The translations under genes and the position numbers were made by a program. The notes beneath the pieces were generated by a model. The model did no database searches and was not told the DNA's origin. It worked only from the letters and a program-made list of their open reading frames with translations. This document shows, one piece after another, positions 45,177-55,200 of a stretch of DNA of 64,000 bases (its first letter is position 1; each line of letters opens with the position of its first letter). Origin of the DNA: Desmodesmus armatus (taxonomy: Eukaryota; Chlorophyta; Chlorophyceae; Sphaeropleales; Scenedesmaceae); assembly GCA_007449985.2 (NCBI GenBank), contig VIIQ02000100.1, positions 186,001-250,000 on the forward strand, in the 5' to 3' direction.

Positions 45177-48100
45177 ACAGGGCGAGGGTGGCGCACGTCC
45201 CGTTAGGGACAGCGCTTGATGGATGCTGTCAAGCAGCGTGCTCTGTGGGCTGCCGGCATATCACCGCCAAGGGGTTCCCCACACCCCTGTTGACACTTGA
45301 TTAGGATCTTTCTCTCTTTCAAAAGAATATTTAGTGAAGCACTCATCACTCACCCACCCACCCACTGACTCCCTCACTCACTCACTCACTCCTTCGCCCA
45401 CCCCATCACTCACTCACTCACTTGTTTGTACAGCATGTGGTTCTGCAGGCCCACAAAGCCATTCAGCACTGGCAGTGGTACCCATGTGGCCAAGGTAGAC
45501 ATCCAGCTGCCACCCTTGCTGTGCCGGCTGCTGTGAGGGACGTACGGGGCTATGATGGTAGGCTGCACCAGGCAACAACACACACAACAGCATGACACAA
45601 CACAGCACTTGATGGTTGTAACTCATGTGTTGAACAGCAGGAAGTACACAGAAGCATACACTAGAGAGTACCGCTCAGCGGTGACAGTATCCATTTGTAA
45701 CAACCTCCCCCCCATTAGAAGCCCGATCCACACAATGATTTTGATGATCCTCACAATGCGACGCTGCCAAAGAAAGCCGCAGTTGGAATGTATGTCATCC
45801 CGAGCATACTCTGCACTGAACATGCCACCCTAGCGCTAGCTAGCAGCCCGTGAAAGTGTTGCGCACATTGTGCTCCAGCCAACAGCCTGACAGATTGAGA
45901 ACAGCATTATGTACTGTATACATCAGCATCCGCACACACCTAGGGCTCACGCAACACATGCTCCCAAGGGGAGGTCCTCACCTTGCCCACAATCCTGTGT
46001 CGTGTTTGTTCAGCCAGAGTGGCAGCCAGTGCATACAGGGTGCCAGCAGAGCTTGCCATGATGCTGAAGGACTGGACACCTGAAGCACCACAACAGCAAC
46101 ATGCAAGGGCTACTCAGCAGCGGAGATGTAACCCTACAATGGAAACACAATTTGTGTGTGTTGGGGGGAGGGGGGGGGGGGGAGGCAACTGTCACACTTG
46201 CATTGTCGCAGTTGCACCAGGCAGTCGCCAAGTGCCGTTCACCTTTGCCAACATGTCGATCAACGGCACTTGGGAGAGTTCTGTTTTGGAGCAGGTTGAG
46301 GGCATGGTCCACATGCAAGATGTCATTGCAGCATACTTACAATGTGAAAGCCCCTCAACTGTGTTGATCGGCAGGTCCATTGCTGTGCCCAGGTATGACC
46401 CGATCGTGGACAACCTTCATGCACACCCAGCCTTCTTTGGACGGACTGCAAACAACCTCACACTTGCTGATGTGGCTTACCGAGCTGTGGCTGGCAGCAG
46501 CGGCGTGGAGGGCACGTACTATGCGCAGGTCATCACCATGGGGAAGCTGCAAACTGTGGATGGCGAGAAGCAGTTTGTGTTTTGCAAGGGCTATGAGAAG
46601 GTGTCAAGCCCCCAGCTCAATCCGCTCAGCATGCAGCCACTTGTGTGGGAAGCTACCCCCCGGGCTGAGGCTCACATCAGCAGGAAGGCAAGAAAATTCA
46701 ACACAGTGCCTGGCCACTTCTTTATTCTGGATGCACAGGCACTGCAGCGCCAGGTGTGCATCGTGCCCAACTTCAAGTTGGGTGCTGGGCACTTCTTCAT
46801 CAACCCATTGGTGCACGAGGCAGAGGGGCACTTGGTGGGCATGCGGGGTGGCGCCGACAGCAGCTAAGGGCACCCCCGGCAGTGTGATTGATTTCAACAA
46901 AAGCAGGAGAACTGGGTCGACCTTCTGTTTCGGTGGTTCCCAATCAGTTGCAGTGCAAGCACCAGCCGATTGCTGCTGAGCAAGCAGTTGAGATCGGGAG
47001 TGAGTTGTGGTGGAATTGGTAAAGATCTCATGAGAAACTTGTGCATCATGGCCTAAAGTATGCTCAGTGGGTGGGTTCAGCGGTTTGTGCTGAAATACGT
47101 GACCTCCTGTGACATCTTAGGGTGCCATAGCCTCCCTAGGCATCCAGGCTCGAGCATACATGCACTGTAGATAGTAATGAAAGTGCTGTGGTCCCTAGAA
47201 CGCAGCTATCAGGCGCTTCAGTGTCCAGGGTTTGACATAGATGTCTAACATCGATGTCCAACATCGCCTGGATATCGCCTGGACATCGGCCGATGTCCAG
47301 CGCCGATGTCCAACCGGTCGATGTCCAACACCGCGACGCGGCGATGTTGAACCTCGCGCCGTGTTCAACATCGGTTGAACATCGAACACATGGTGTCCAT
47401 ACTTTTAGAGACGTGATTCTCGTGGTGACGATTGGTGGGCATGAGAAGTGATAGGGGAGTGCGGGTGCTGTGTTGTGCTTGAATCAGCAGCAGCAGGCAT
47501 ACTGTACTGCCTGCGTCATAGGGGCACTCACTCACTGACCGTTGCTGCTGTGAATGCTACCGTTACCGATGTGTCACCCATTGCTGCTGTTACACCTGGT
47601 ACTGCTGCTGCTGCTGCTGCTGCTGCTGCGGCAGCAGTTGGTGTGACAGCGATGCTGTGACGACTCGGGTGCTGGGGGTATTGCCCAACCTAGGACCCCC
47701 AAAACCCTAGAACCCAGCAGCTGTTTAGACGGCTAGAAATTCCCCTGACCCATCTAGCTGATCACAAAGCTCTGCAATGTCTGCTGGGTAGTGCTGGGTA
47801 CTGCTTCACAGTGCGGCTCTGAAAGGTTCAGGGTTGAGGTTTAAGGGTTTATGATTTAGGTGACTGAAGGTCTCCCTGACCCACCTAGTTGGTCGCACAG
47901 CTCTGCCAAGTCTGCTGGGTAGTGCTGCACGGTGCGGCTCTGCAGGGGGGTGGACAGACCGATGCCGGGTCGGTCTGGTGCTACGATACGCAACTGCAGC
48001 TGCTCAGCTGCTGCATGAAGTACTAGCGCCATGAACCTGCGAGGGGGGGGGGGTGTTGCAGGCATTACATGCAGGTTGTGCCCCTGTGGGGGAGGGGGTG

Positions 48101-48625
48101 GGGAGATAGGCGCTTGCTGATCTGAGAGTGGTTGTGGCCAACTAATTGCAGGTGTGTGGTCGAGGAACGGTGTGCTGACTCCATTACTAAATAGTAATTC
48201 ATCTAATAATCAATAATAATCAATAATAATCAATAATAATTAAAGAAAATAAATGAAACGGTACGCACCCTCCAAGGCACATTGCACCAATATGCAGGAA
48301 CATCAGCACCAGCACTGACACGACAGACCGCTGCTGCATGACACACTACCAGTACAGAAGTTGATGCTGCATGACAGCCCAACACTCGCTTAATTCAAAG
48401 CCCGCATCAGCTGTGCATGCGTAAGGATGCAGACAGGCCCCAGTACCTGTTGCCCTGCAAGGGGTGCAGGAAGAGGACTGTGTGTGCATCAGGTGACGTG
48501 CTGCCACACACAGAGTAGGATACTGTCCTGCCATCACGCAGCACGGCCGTGTGTAGACTGCCTGGTAGGTCTGTGGCTATAGCAACAGCAGCAGCAGATG
48601 CTGGGTCGTCTGATATGGCAACCAT
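44123..48625 (-). CDS. alpha/beta-hydrolase fold protein
   Basis: Six exons: 48625-48447, 48036-47885, 46079-45982, 45562-45422, 45126-44999 and 44423-44123. Phases match and the product is 332 residues. Features in order: VLFLHPLQGN oxyanion-hole strand, RIVAPDRPGIGLS strand and loop, nucleophile elbow MASSAG (Ser about 121), LVSP-like strand TIIAPYVPH, a variable cap, then VRVFAGTSDTVQP with the likely catalytic Asp (about 275) and VAGGTHDG with the catalytic His (about 305). The elbow is A-x-S-x-G rather than G-x-S-x-G, which is tolerated in the superfamily. Substrate cannot be predicted. There is no clear targeting peptide. Intron 2 (about 1.8 kb) contains an opposite-strand reading frame, and copies of the exon 2 and exon 6 edges lie in introns. 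The exon 5 acceptor follows a (CTG)n tract. Confidence 0.85.
44568..44680 (-). repeat. duplicate of the 5' part of hydrolase exon 6 with its acceptor
   Basis: About 110 bases match 44330-44445 at roughly 90 percent, including GGAGCGCTCCATGCAAAGCT and GCCTGCTTGGCTGGGCCTGC. The copy lies upstream in intron 5 and keeps a CTGCAG acceptor-like end. It could act as a decoy or alternative acceptor. Confidence 0.88.
44683..44704 (+). repeat. telomere-like interstitial motif
   Basis: TTAGGGTTTGGGGTTTAGGG followed by TTTT resembles degenerate TTTAGGG/TTTTAGGG telomere units. It is in hydrolase intron 5, joined to the exon 6 duplicate. Similar looser words occur near 47826-47862. Confidence 0.5.
45128..45177 (-). 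repeat. (CTG)n at the hydrolase exon 5 acceptor
   Basis: About a dozen CTG triplets (CAG on the plus strand), with CCG interruptions, lead directly into the exon that starts at 45126. Confidence 0.9.
45606..45715 (-). repeat. dispersed repeat, copy B, and associated motif
   Basis: 45664-45715 is the inverted second copy of the 50-base repeat at 24283-24340. Just upstream, 45606-45637 (CACTTGATGGTTGTAACTCA) closely matches 31676-31706 in CAND1 intron 14. Both lie in introns, which suggests remains of a dispersed mobile family. Confidence 0.7.
46253..46867 (+). CDS. unidentified intronless reading frame inside hydrolase intron 2
   Basis: An ATG-started frame of 204 residues on the strand opposite to the hydrolase gene, wholly inside its second intron. 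Composition is ordinary protein-like rather than low-complexity, unlike the chance frames nearby: for example DVIAAYLQCESPSTVLIG, TANNLTLADVAYRAVAGSSG, GYEKVSSPQLNPLSMQPLVW and VPGHFFILDAQALQRQ. The open frame extends further upstream, but there it overlaps hydrolase exon 3 and a G run. A CACCAG acceptor-like site at about 46220 could mark an upstream exon. I do not recognise the family. A transposon-derived ORF, a retrocopy fragment or a real nested gene are all possible. Confidence 0.5.
   Translation: MSINGTWESSVLEQVEGMVHMQDVIAAYLQCESPSTVLIGRSIAVPRYDPIVDNLHAHPAFFGRTANNLTLADVAYRAVAGSSGVEGTYYAQVITMGKLQTVDGEKQFVFCKGYEKVSSPQLNPLSMQPLVWEATPRAEAHISRKARKFNTVPGHFFILDAQALQRQVCIVPNFKLGAGHFFINPLVHEAEGHLVGMRGGADSS
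47232..47388. repeat. cluster of GATGTCCAAC motifs and their inversions
   Basis: Seven or eight imperfect units (GATGTCTAACATC, GATGTCCAACATC, GATGTCCAGCGCC, GATGTCCAACCGG, GATGTCCAACACC, GATGTTGAACC) are mixed with inverted forms (GGACATCGGCC, GTTCAACATCGG, GTTGAACATCG). The set is strongly self-complementary. It is in hydrolase intron 2, downstream of the nested frame. Confidence 0.85.
47755..47826 (-). repeat. decayed copy of the hydrolase exon 2 3' edge
   Basis: GTCTGCTGGGTAGTGCTG and GTGCGGCTCTG recur in the same order as at 47878-47944, the true exon end. The copy lies in the following intron. Confidence 0.85.
48211..48240. repeat. (CAATAATAAT)3 in an AT-rich tract of hydrolase intron 1
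   Basis: Three perfect 10-base units sit within an AT-rich stretch of about 70 bases (48186-48256). Confidence 0.9.
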
Positions 48626-48960
48626 CAGAGTTGACGATGTGCTTTACTTGCTGGCGGACTGATGCACAGTGGGTGGAGGAGAGGGAAGGTGGGGCTGGGA
48701 GAGAGGAGATGGCTAGAAGGCTAAAATGCACTTTGGAGGTTCCAAGATGTGGGGAGCGTAGGGTGGCCTCTCCTTCTTCTTTGAGCCCAACCAGGGTACC
48801 CCTGTGCCAAACCCTGACAGTACTGTTGCTAGTTACCTGAATAATTGTGGGATGTCCCCGCGCACATCATATATACAGTAAATTTGAACTGCGTTGGACA
48901 TAAGCAGGGAGGGAAGCGGGCGTAATCACAAGCTGACCGCTCGGACTCCAGATCATCACT
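48626..48960. promoter_or_regulatory. 335-bp divergent promoter region, hydrolase / lumen protein
   Basis: The shortest of the three head-to-head intervals. A TATATA motif at 48869-48874 lies about 90 bases before the lumen protein start and could serve as its TATA box. Confidence 0.45.
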
Positions 48961-51900
48961 ATGATCGCCCAAGGTCCAACACTGCAGATGCAGTCTGTGC
49001 GTCGAGCTGCACTCCACAAACCTTTCACCGCAGCTACAGTATCCGCCAGGCGTGCCTCAACCATGCATGCAACCAGCCACAAGAGCCATACAGCACAGCC
49101 TGTTGTTCTGGCCACACTCCCACAGCGACTGGCAACAGCAGCATTGGCAGCATCCTTGCTGTTAAGCAGCGGCGCTGCGTTCGCAATTGGGCCCGTATCA
49201 GTCAAGCTAGAGGACCTGCAGGTTTCAAAGACAGACTGCGGAGGTGAGACTGCTTGTGGACACCTGTCTCTTTCTTTGTCAGCTGACCAAGCTGATGTGT
49301 CCGGCCAAGACTTGGTCCGGCAGTGACTGCATTGGGAGATCACATGCCTCAACTTGAAGCAATCGATGATATTGCCGTAACTGAAATTCAGCAATTCTAG
49401 GGTGCAGCAGGCGTCGATGCAGACCGCGGTGTTGTGCAGCCTGCCAGGCTGTCAGCTCACACTGTCAGCTCACCCTGTCAGCTCACAGACACACTACGCC
49501 TTGTGACATTGCCAATACTCAAATGAAGCAATTGATCAACGAGTGATAGTGAGCATCAAACACAGCAGCTGAGGCGACACAACTTTGATTTGCTGACCTT
49601 GCATGTTGCTTCCCACAGCGCCCCACCTCATCTTATGCCACCTCAGCATCCTGCACGCCCCTGTTGTCATTGCCTGTTGTTGTGCGTGCTGTTGCCGCCC
49701 CCCGATGCACAGCCCTCACTCCTCTGTGTCACGTCCCTCCCTACTGTTGTTGCTGCCTACTGCTGTTGCTGCTCCTGTCCCCCTCTCCCCCCCCCCCTGC
49801 ACCCTACACAGCTGGCATCTCCACCGTTGGTGGTGTCAAGTTCAGTGGAGCTGCTGAGAAGGCTGCCTGCATATCAGTGTCAGCACAGGCCAACAACCCC
49901 AGCAACAAGCCACTGTAAGCACAGTTTGTGATGCTGTTGTTGAACCAGCGCTGCTGGCTTCCATGTTGTTAGTAGCAATTGCTAGCCTCACAGCATATAC
50001 TGTTTTGTAAATATGGTACACACAAATCCTTCTTCAGCCTTTCACTTTTGAGCCACCAGTGTGCATGCATTACCCCAGACCACTTCCACCTACACACCCC
50101 AGCCCCTACCAGCCTCTTGTGCACTATCAACTCCTGTGGTCATGTCCTGCTGGGCACTACACCTAGCCCCCTCCTTTTTGGCCCGAATGCCACACATGTC
50201 AACCAGCCGCTATTGGCCGAAATGCCACAGTGATACCCAGCAGCTGACACATTGGCAGGGCAGCTGACGCCGTGTTGTGCATGCCAAGTGCAGTGGGAGT
50301 GGAAGTGGTGCCTGGCCAGCCGGTGGGGGTCCGCCACCCTTGTACCTTCAAAAATTGTGGTGCCTGAACGTGTGCCGGGTGCTGTCTGGTGTGGGGTGAT
50401 GAACTGCTGCTGTAGATACAATGCAGACGTGTTTGGACGCATCTATGATGTGAACGGGGAGGCCGCTATCGATGACGTGAGTGTCGACTGACTGATCAAT
50501 GGTGTCAGCAGCAAACAACTTGTGCGAGTAACAAGCTTATGCAGCTGAGGTGCCTGTTTTTGGCTGTCACTCTAAGGACTGAGTACAGCTCTTCATGCAC
50601 ACTGCACGTGGTCATAACGTTGATATGGTGACAGTAAATCCGTTGAGAATCGCTTCTTGCATTTGTGCTGTGCTGTGCTATGCAACAGACATCAGCTTGC
50701 ATGGGATAACAACCCTCAGAAACAGCCATGTCGCGTGGAGTGGAGTGACAATCTGATTCACATCTGCATCTACCAAACACTGTTGAACAATTGTTGCCTC
50801 AGCGTGTGTGCTGTGCTGCGCTACGTGTGTCATGTCACAGACTGAGAACATCCGCATTGCCTACATTGACGAGATCCCTCCAGGCACAAGCAGCGTCAAC
50901 TTCAGACTCAATGTGGTGCGTGGCTGAGCTTGGCTGAGTCTGTGTGTTGATAAACACGCGCACCTGTACGCATGCATGTACATGGTCAATCTGAATGTAT
51001 TTTTCGACATGTGCTTGCACCAAGGGTTCAATTTATTTATTTTTATTATTTATTTATATATATATGTATTATTTTTGTTTTTATTTTTTATTTTATTTAT
51101 TTATTTATTGAGGATGGTGCCAGCTTGAAGGGTGGGTGGCATACTGACAGGCAGGACTGCTCAGAGCCAGGCTGTGTGTTGGCGTGAGCACATGATTGCA
51201 ACTTTATCCGAATGCACAGTTGCAGTCAGAGAGAAGCCAATGACCATACCAGCTTACAGCAAAGCGACCTGCAGGCTGTGGTGTGAGCTCCCACATCGTC
51301 TCAGCTTAGTGCATGTTAGGGCGGCCAGTCTTGCTGTAGAGCAGCTCTAGCAATCATGGCTAGAGCTGTCACACACATGGGCTGAGCTGATACACTAGTG
51401 TGGGAGCCAACCCCATAGCAAGCTAGTATCCACACCCGGAACCCCAGCAGCCAACCCCCGTGGTGAATCAATGCCTTGACTGCTGCAACTTGGCGCTGCT
51501 GCAACTTGATATCAAGTGTCATCGATGCAATTTCAGCGTGCCATTGTGTTCCAATTGTTCGATGAAGATATATCAGAAGGTTGATTGTGGCGTGCACTGC
51601 TTTGTGGACCACTGGTTTGTGTTCTGCTGCTGCTGTGCTGCCTGCAGCCTTTGGAGCAGTACAAGCTCGGGCCACTAAGACTCCAAGGCTTCAAGGTAAG
51701 GCCACTACTCCTCCAAGCGCCCCCCCCCCCCCCCCGTGCCTCTCGCCCTTGTTTCGCAAAGTGGAAGCTGCCGCTGCACTGTTTGCTGCTGTGTTGCAAC
51801 AGCATGCTTGTATGTCCGACTGCTAGCAAGGCTGCTGACGTCAGCATGCTTTGAAAGGAGTCACGAGCAGGCTTGCTGCTACAGTCTGACTAGAGTACCA

Positions 51901-52290
51901 GCAGCACATGCTTGCTGTATGTGTGATCATGGTGTGTACCGCACATTCAAGTCACACAATTGTTTGTGCTGACGTTGTCTGTGCCTGCAGGCTACTGGCT
52001 TCCCTGGCAAGATGCTTCCAAAGACTGCAGGTAGTAATATTGCGGCATGTTCTTCCGACGCACCAGCCGTGTTGTCTTGAATTTCACAGTCACTTCAAGG
52101 ATATGAGCATGTGCTACTGGCGTGTGTGGTGCTTGTCATTCTGTCAATGCTGTTGAGTGGTGTCTGACTGCGGTTGGCTGCTGTTTTCTTGTTTGCTGCA
52201 GGGGGTAGCTTGTTGGATGAGCAGTCTCAGCTGGATTGTGAAATTACAGGAGACTGTGACGACATTGCCGCAGCAGCCGCCATCCGGTAA
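48961..52290 (+). CDS. predicted thylakoid-lumen protein of unknown function
   Basis: Seven exons: 48961-49243, 49812-49914, 50416-50476, 50841-50915, 51648-51695, 51991-52030 and 52202-52290. Phases match and the product is 232 residues. Residues 1-50 or so are basic, Ser/Thr/Ala-rich and acid-free (a transit peptide). They are followed by a hydrophobic stretch LATAALAASLLLSSG and an AFA cleavage site near residue 75, the bipartite pattern of lumen import. No twin Arg precedes the hydrophobic core, so the Sec route is more likely than Tat. The mature part has an AACISVSAQANNPSNKPLYN segment, beta-rich stretches (FGRIYDVNGEAAIDD, ENIRIAYIDEIPPG) and an acidic end with two Cys (QLDCEITGDCDD). 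I do not recognise the family. Intron 4 holds a TTTA-rich tract. Confidence 0.78.
49449..49486 (+). repeat. 13-bp tandem repeat (CTGTCAGCTCAC) x3
   Basis: Three copies of CTGTCAGCTCAC spaced 13 bases apart lie in intron 1 of the lumen protein gene. Confidence 0.9.
51031..51110. repeat. TTTA/TTTAT-rich tract in lumen protein intron 4
   Basis: About 80 bases of nearly pure T/A built from TTTAT and TTTA units, with a TATATATATA core. Confidence 0.9.
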
Positions 52291-55200
52291 CAGCAGCAGC
52301 ATCAGCAATTTGAGGAATGCCAGAGCGAGTTGCAAACTTCCCTTTGTTTTGTTTTACCAGGCCAGTTTACCAGGCCAGGAACTTTTCCTTGTTTGGCTTG
52401 TGTGTGCAGGCAGTTGGGAGCAGTGACTAGTGCTGCATGTACGTCTTGTGCCCATCTGAACGTGTGAGCGCTGTAGGTTGCTGCTGAAAGCTCACGCAGC
52501 TGCACAACCAGCAAATACACAAGCTTGGCGCTTGCAAATTCCAGCAGCCCACATTGGCAAGCCAGCGGAGCATGACCTGCACCTGTCATTTATGAAAGGC
52601 GCAACCAGACGGATGCAAAGCAACACCAAATGCCACAAAGCAGTGTGTTGGTGGCCTCAATACAGCAGCCCTGCAGTTGATGCTTTCGATGTTTCAACAT
52701 TCAGACAATACCACACTGATCAACACCAGCACTCATAAGGCACCGGACGCAGCAACACACCCAGAAACAGGGTCACATCCAGACGGCACAGAGAGGCAGG
52801 TTCCCTCGAAGGGCTGCCGCCGCAAGACTGGGGCTGGACCACTAAACTGCAGTAACAGCATATGCATGTTCCCCGTGCCATATGAAGCTTTCCTGTGGTG
52901 ATGCATTATCATAGCAGCAGCCTCAGCGCCAACGCTCGCGAAGCAGCCCCTGTGGTCAGTGACCTTGGCATCTCAGGGGAGGCATTGCATGGTCAGCACA
53001 CTGCCGCACCGGCCGAGGGGCTGCGGGTTTGTGACCAGTCCACGACAGCTGCAGCAACCACCAACATGCGGACATTGTGCGTCCACATGGCCCCCGCACA
53101 TGTATGCTACTGCTGCTGCTGCTGCTAAGATGCATGAACAGCCAGCCAATCCTGGTGCAGCAGCCATATGGTCAGCCAGCGCAGCAGCGGTGCACATGCC
53201 AAAAACTCAGTCAAACACAATACTGCAGTGCCAGGCAGTAACGAGCTGCTCGATTTCCAGTCAACCCTGCAGCTGCTGTGTGCAGGCAGGCACCAGCGCT
53301 CCCTGTCATTGACAGGACAAGGCCTGAAACCACAACGTGGGAGCTAGTGTCCAGTCGACACTGTCCACAACCTGAAAGCAGCTGGTGTCAACACACGTGA
53401 TACAGCCTGCAGGCTGCAACTGCCAGCTGGCCATGGGTGTGTGCATGTCTGCTGTGCCTTCCCTGCTGCTCCAACACTGGGCATGCGGCTGGCCTGTGGG
53501 TAACACTGCCATGCAGTTGCGGAAGCTGCGTTGTTGCGCGCCGGGCATGATGCTGTCAAACACAAACACTGTTGTGGGAACACATAAACACTGATGCAAA
53601 CAAGAACCCTGCACTGGCTGCGATCCTCAGCTGGCGGCGGTCGGCATGGGGAGTGCTGCTCCTCTGTGGTTCACCAAGACAAAGTCAGATCGGAAGCTGC
53701 CCACGTCCATGCTCCTGCAGCAAACACCAACAAACAGCATGCAAGGCATACAAAGGAATGATGAGGAGCCACCTGCTAGAACTCTAGTGCGACAGTGGTC
53801 GTGGTTGTGGTGGTGCTGGTGAGGATGATCATGGCTGCTGCTCAAGAACCCTCCAGCTGCGAGGGGTGCAGCAACATGCACCACTGTCGTGCGGTGCACC
53901 AGAAGCCGCTGCCCCCTGCTCCTGACACACACCACGCAAGCCATGATAGATTTCCCATGAGCCTCTGGCTCCCTTGCGGGTTGCACGGCTTGCCGTGCCA
54001 AATACTGTAACTGTAACTGATACGGTGCTCCCTCAGCTGATGTGCCAGGCTGCATAGGCAGCAAGAGGCACTCACGGGGCGCCTTTGCTTAGGACGATAG
54101 GCTTCATGTTGCCTGCAACCAAGTAGCCGCCTGCAGGAAAGACACCGGCAGCAACATCAACAACTTGCTGTAAGGACTGCCAGCACTTGGGCAGCACCTC
54201 GGCTACTGCACTGCGTAGCAGCTGCAGTTGAGTGCCCGTCTGTCAACATGCACGGATTGTGGATGGCTGGAACGCAGAGCCTCCAGCAACTCAGGTTAGC
54301 TGGCTCGACATCACCCTATTTCCGTACCTGTCAAGCACAGCGCTACACTGGCCAGCAGTTCTAAGTGCAGCTGCTGGGGAAGACCAGTGAACTCCTGCTG
54401 CGTGAGCTTCAGCATGTCTCTATCTGCAGCAGCAACAGGCGCACGTCAGGACATGACCCAAACACGGAATGCCCTGCTTCTGTCAGTCGTGCTGCTGTCA
54501 GTGACTGTATCCACTGCAGAGACAGATGCTTACAGCTGGACACGCCCCAAGCGCAATGGACGAGGATGACAAACCCCAACAAGGTGAGTATGCTGCCTAG
54601 GGACATCACGCCAATTTGATCTGCCAACTGGTGATCTGCTGTGTGTTTGGCAGGGACAGACAGAGGCGTCAAAATTTGTGCGATCAAGTTGTTTTTCAGA
54701 TAGCTTGCAAGTGTTGTAAGCGACCGTGTTTGTGCTCTTGAGACACTGCCACCTGTTCAAACCTCAACAGCAGTTGCAGTGGCCACTGCATGGTTGCAAT
54801 TTGCAAGAACGGCCATGACGCCCTACAGAGGAATTTTATCAAGTTGCACACTTGACACACATAATTGCTTATTAAAGTGCTCTTCTGACATTCTTGGCCT
54901 TGGCTTGGAGGCATGCTGTCATCCAGAAAGCTGGCAGGAACTCAGACCTGCGTGCCCATGAACACCCTGTGCTCTCATACAAGTCTGTTGTGCCCAGTTT
55001 GTTGCAATGCACGCGCTACTGTTCAAGCAGGCCATCTCTGGCTTCTGAGATACTCTGGCAGTTGTTACACAGAAACAGACAAGCGCTTGCTCGCAGCAGC
55101 CTGCCACAATGCGTCCTCCCAATACGTCAGCACACATCACATACACATGAGTACTCCTACGTTCCTCATGGACAGTGCCAACCCCTTCACAACAACATAT

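Noticed and set aside
45668..46867. One transposon spanning the dispersed repeat and the nested frame
   Set aside because: Hydrolase exon 3 (45982-46079), needed for the nucleophile, lies between them, so a single insertion would have disrupted the gene.
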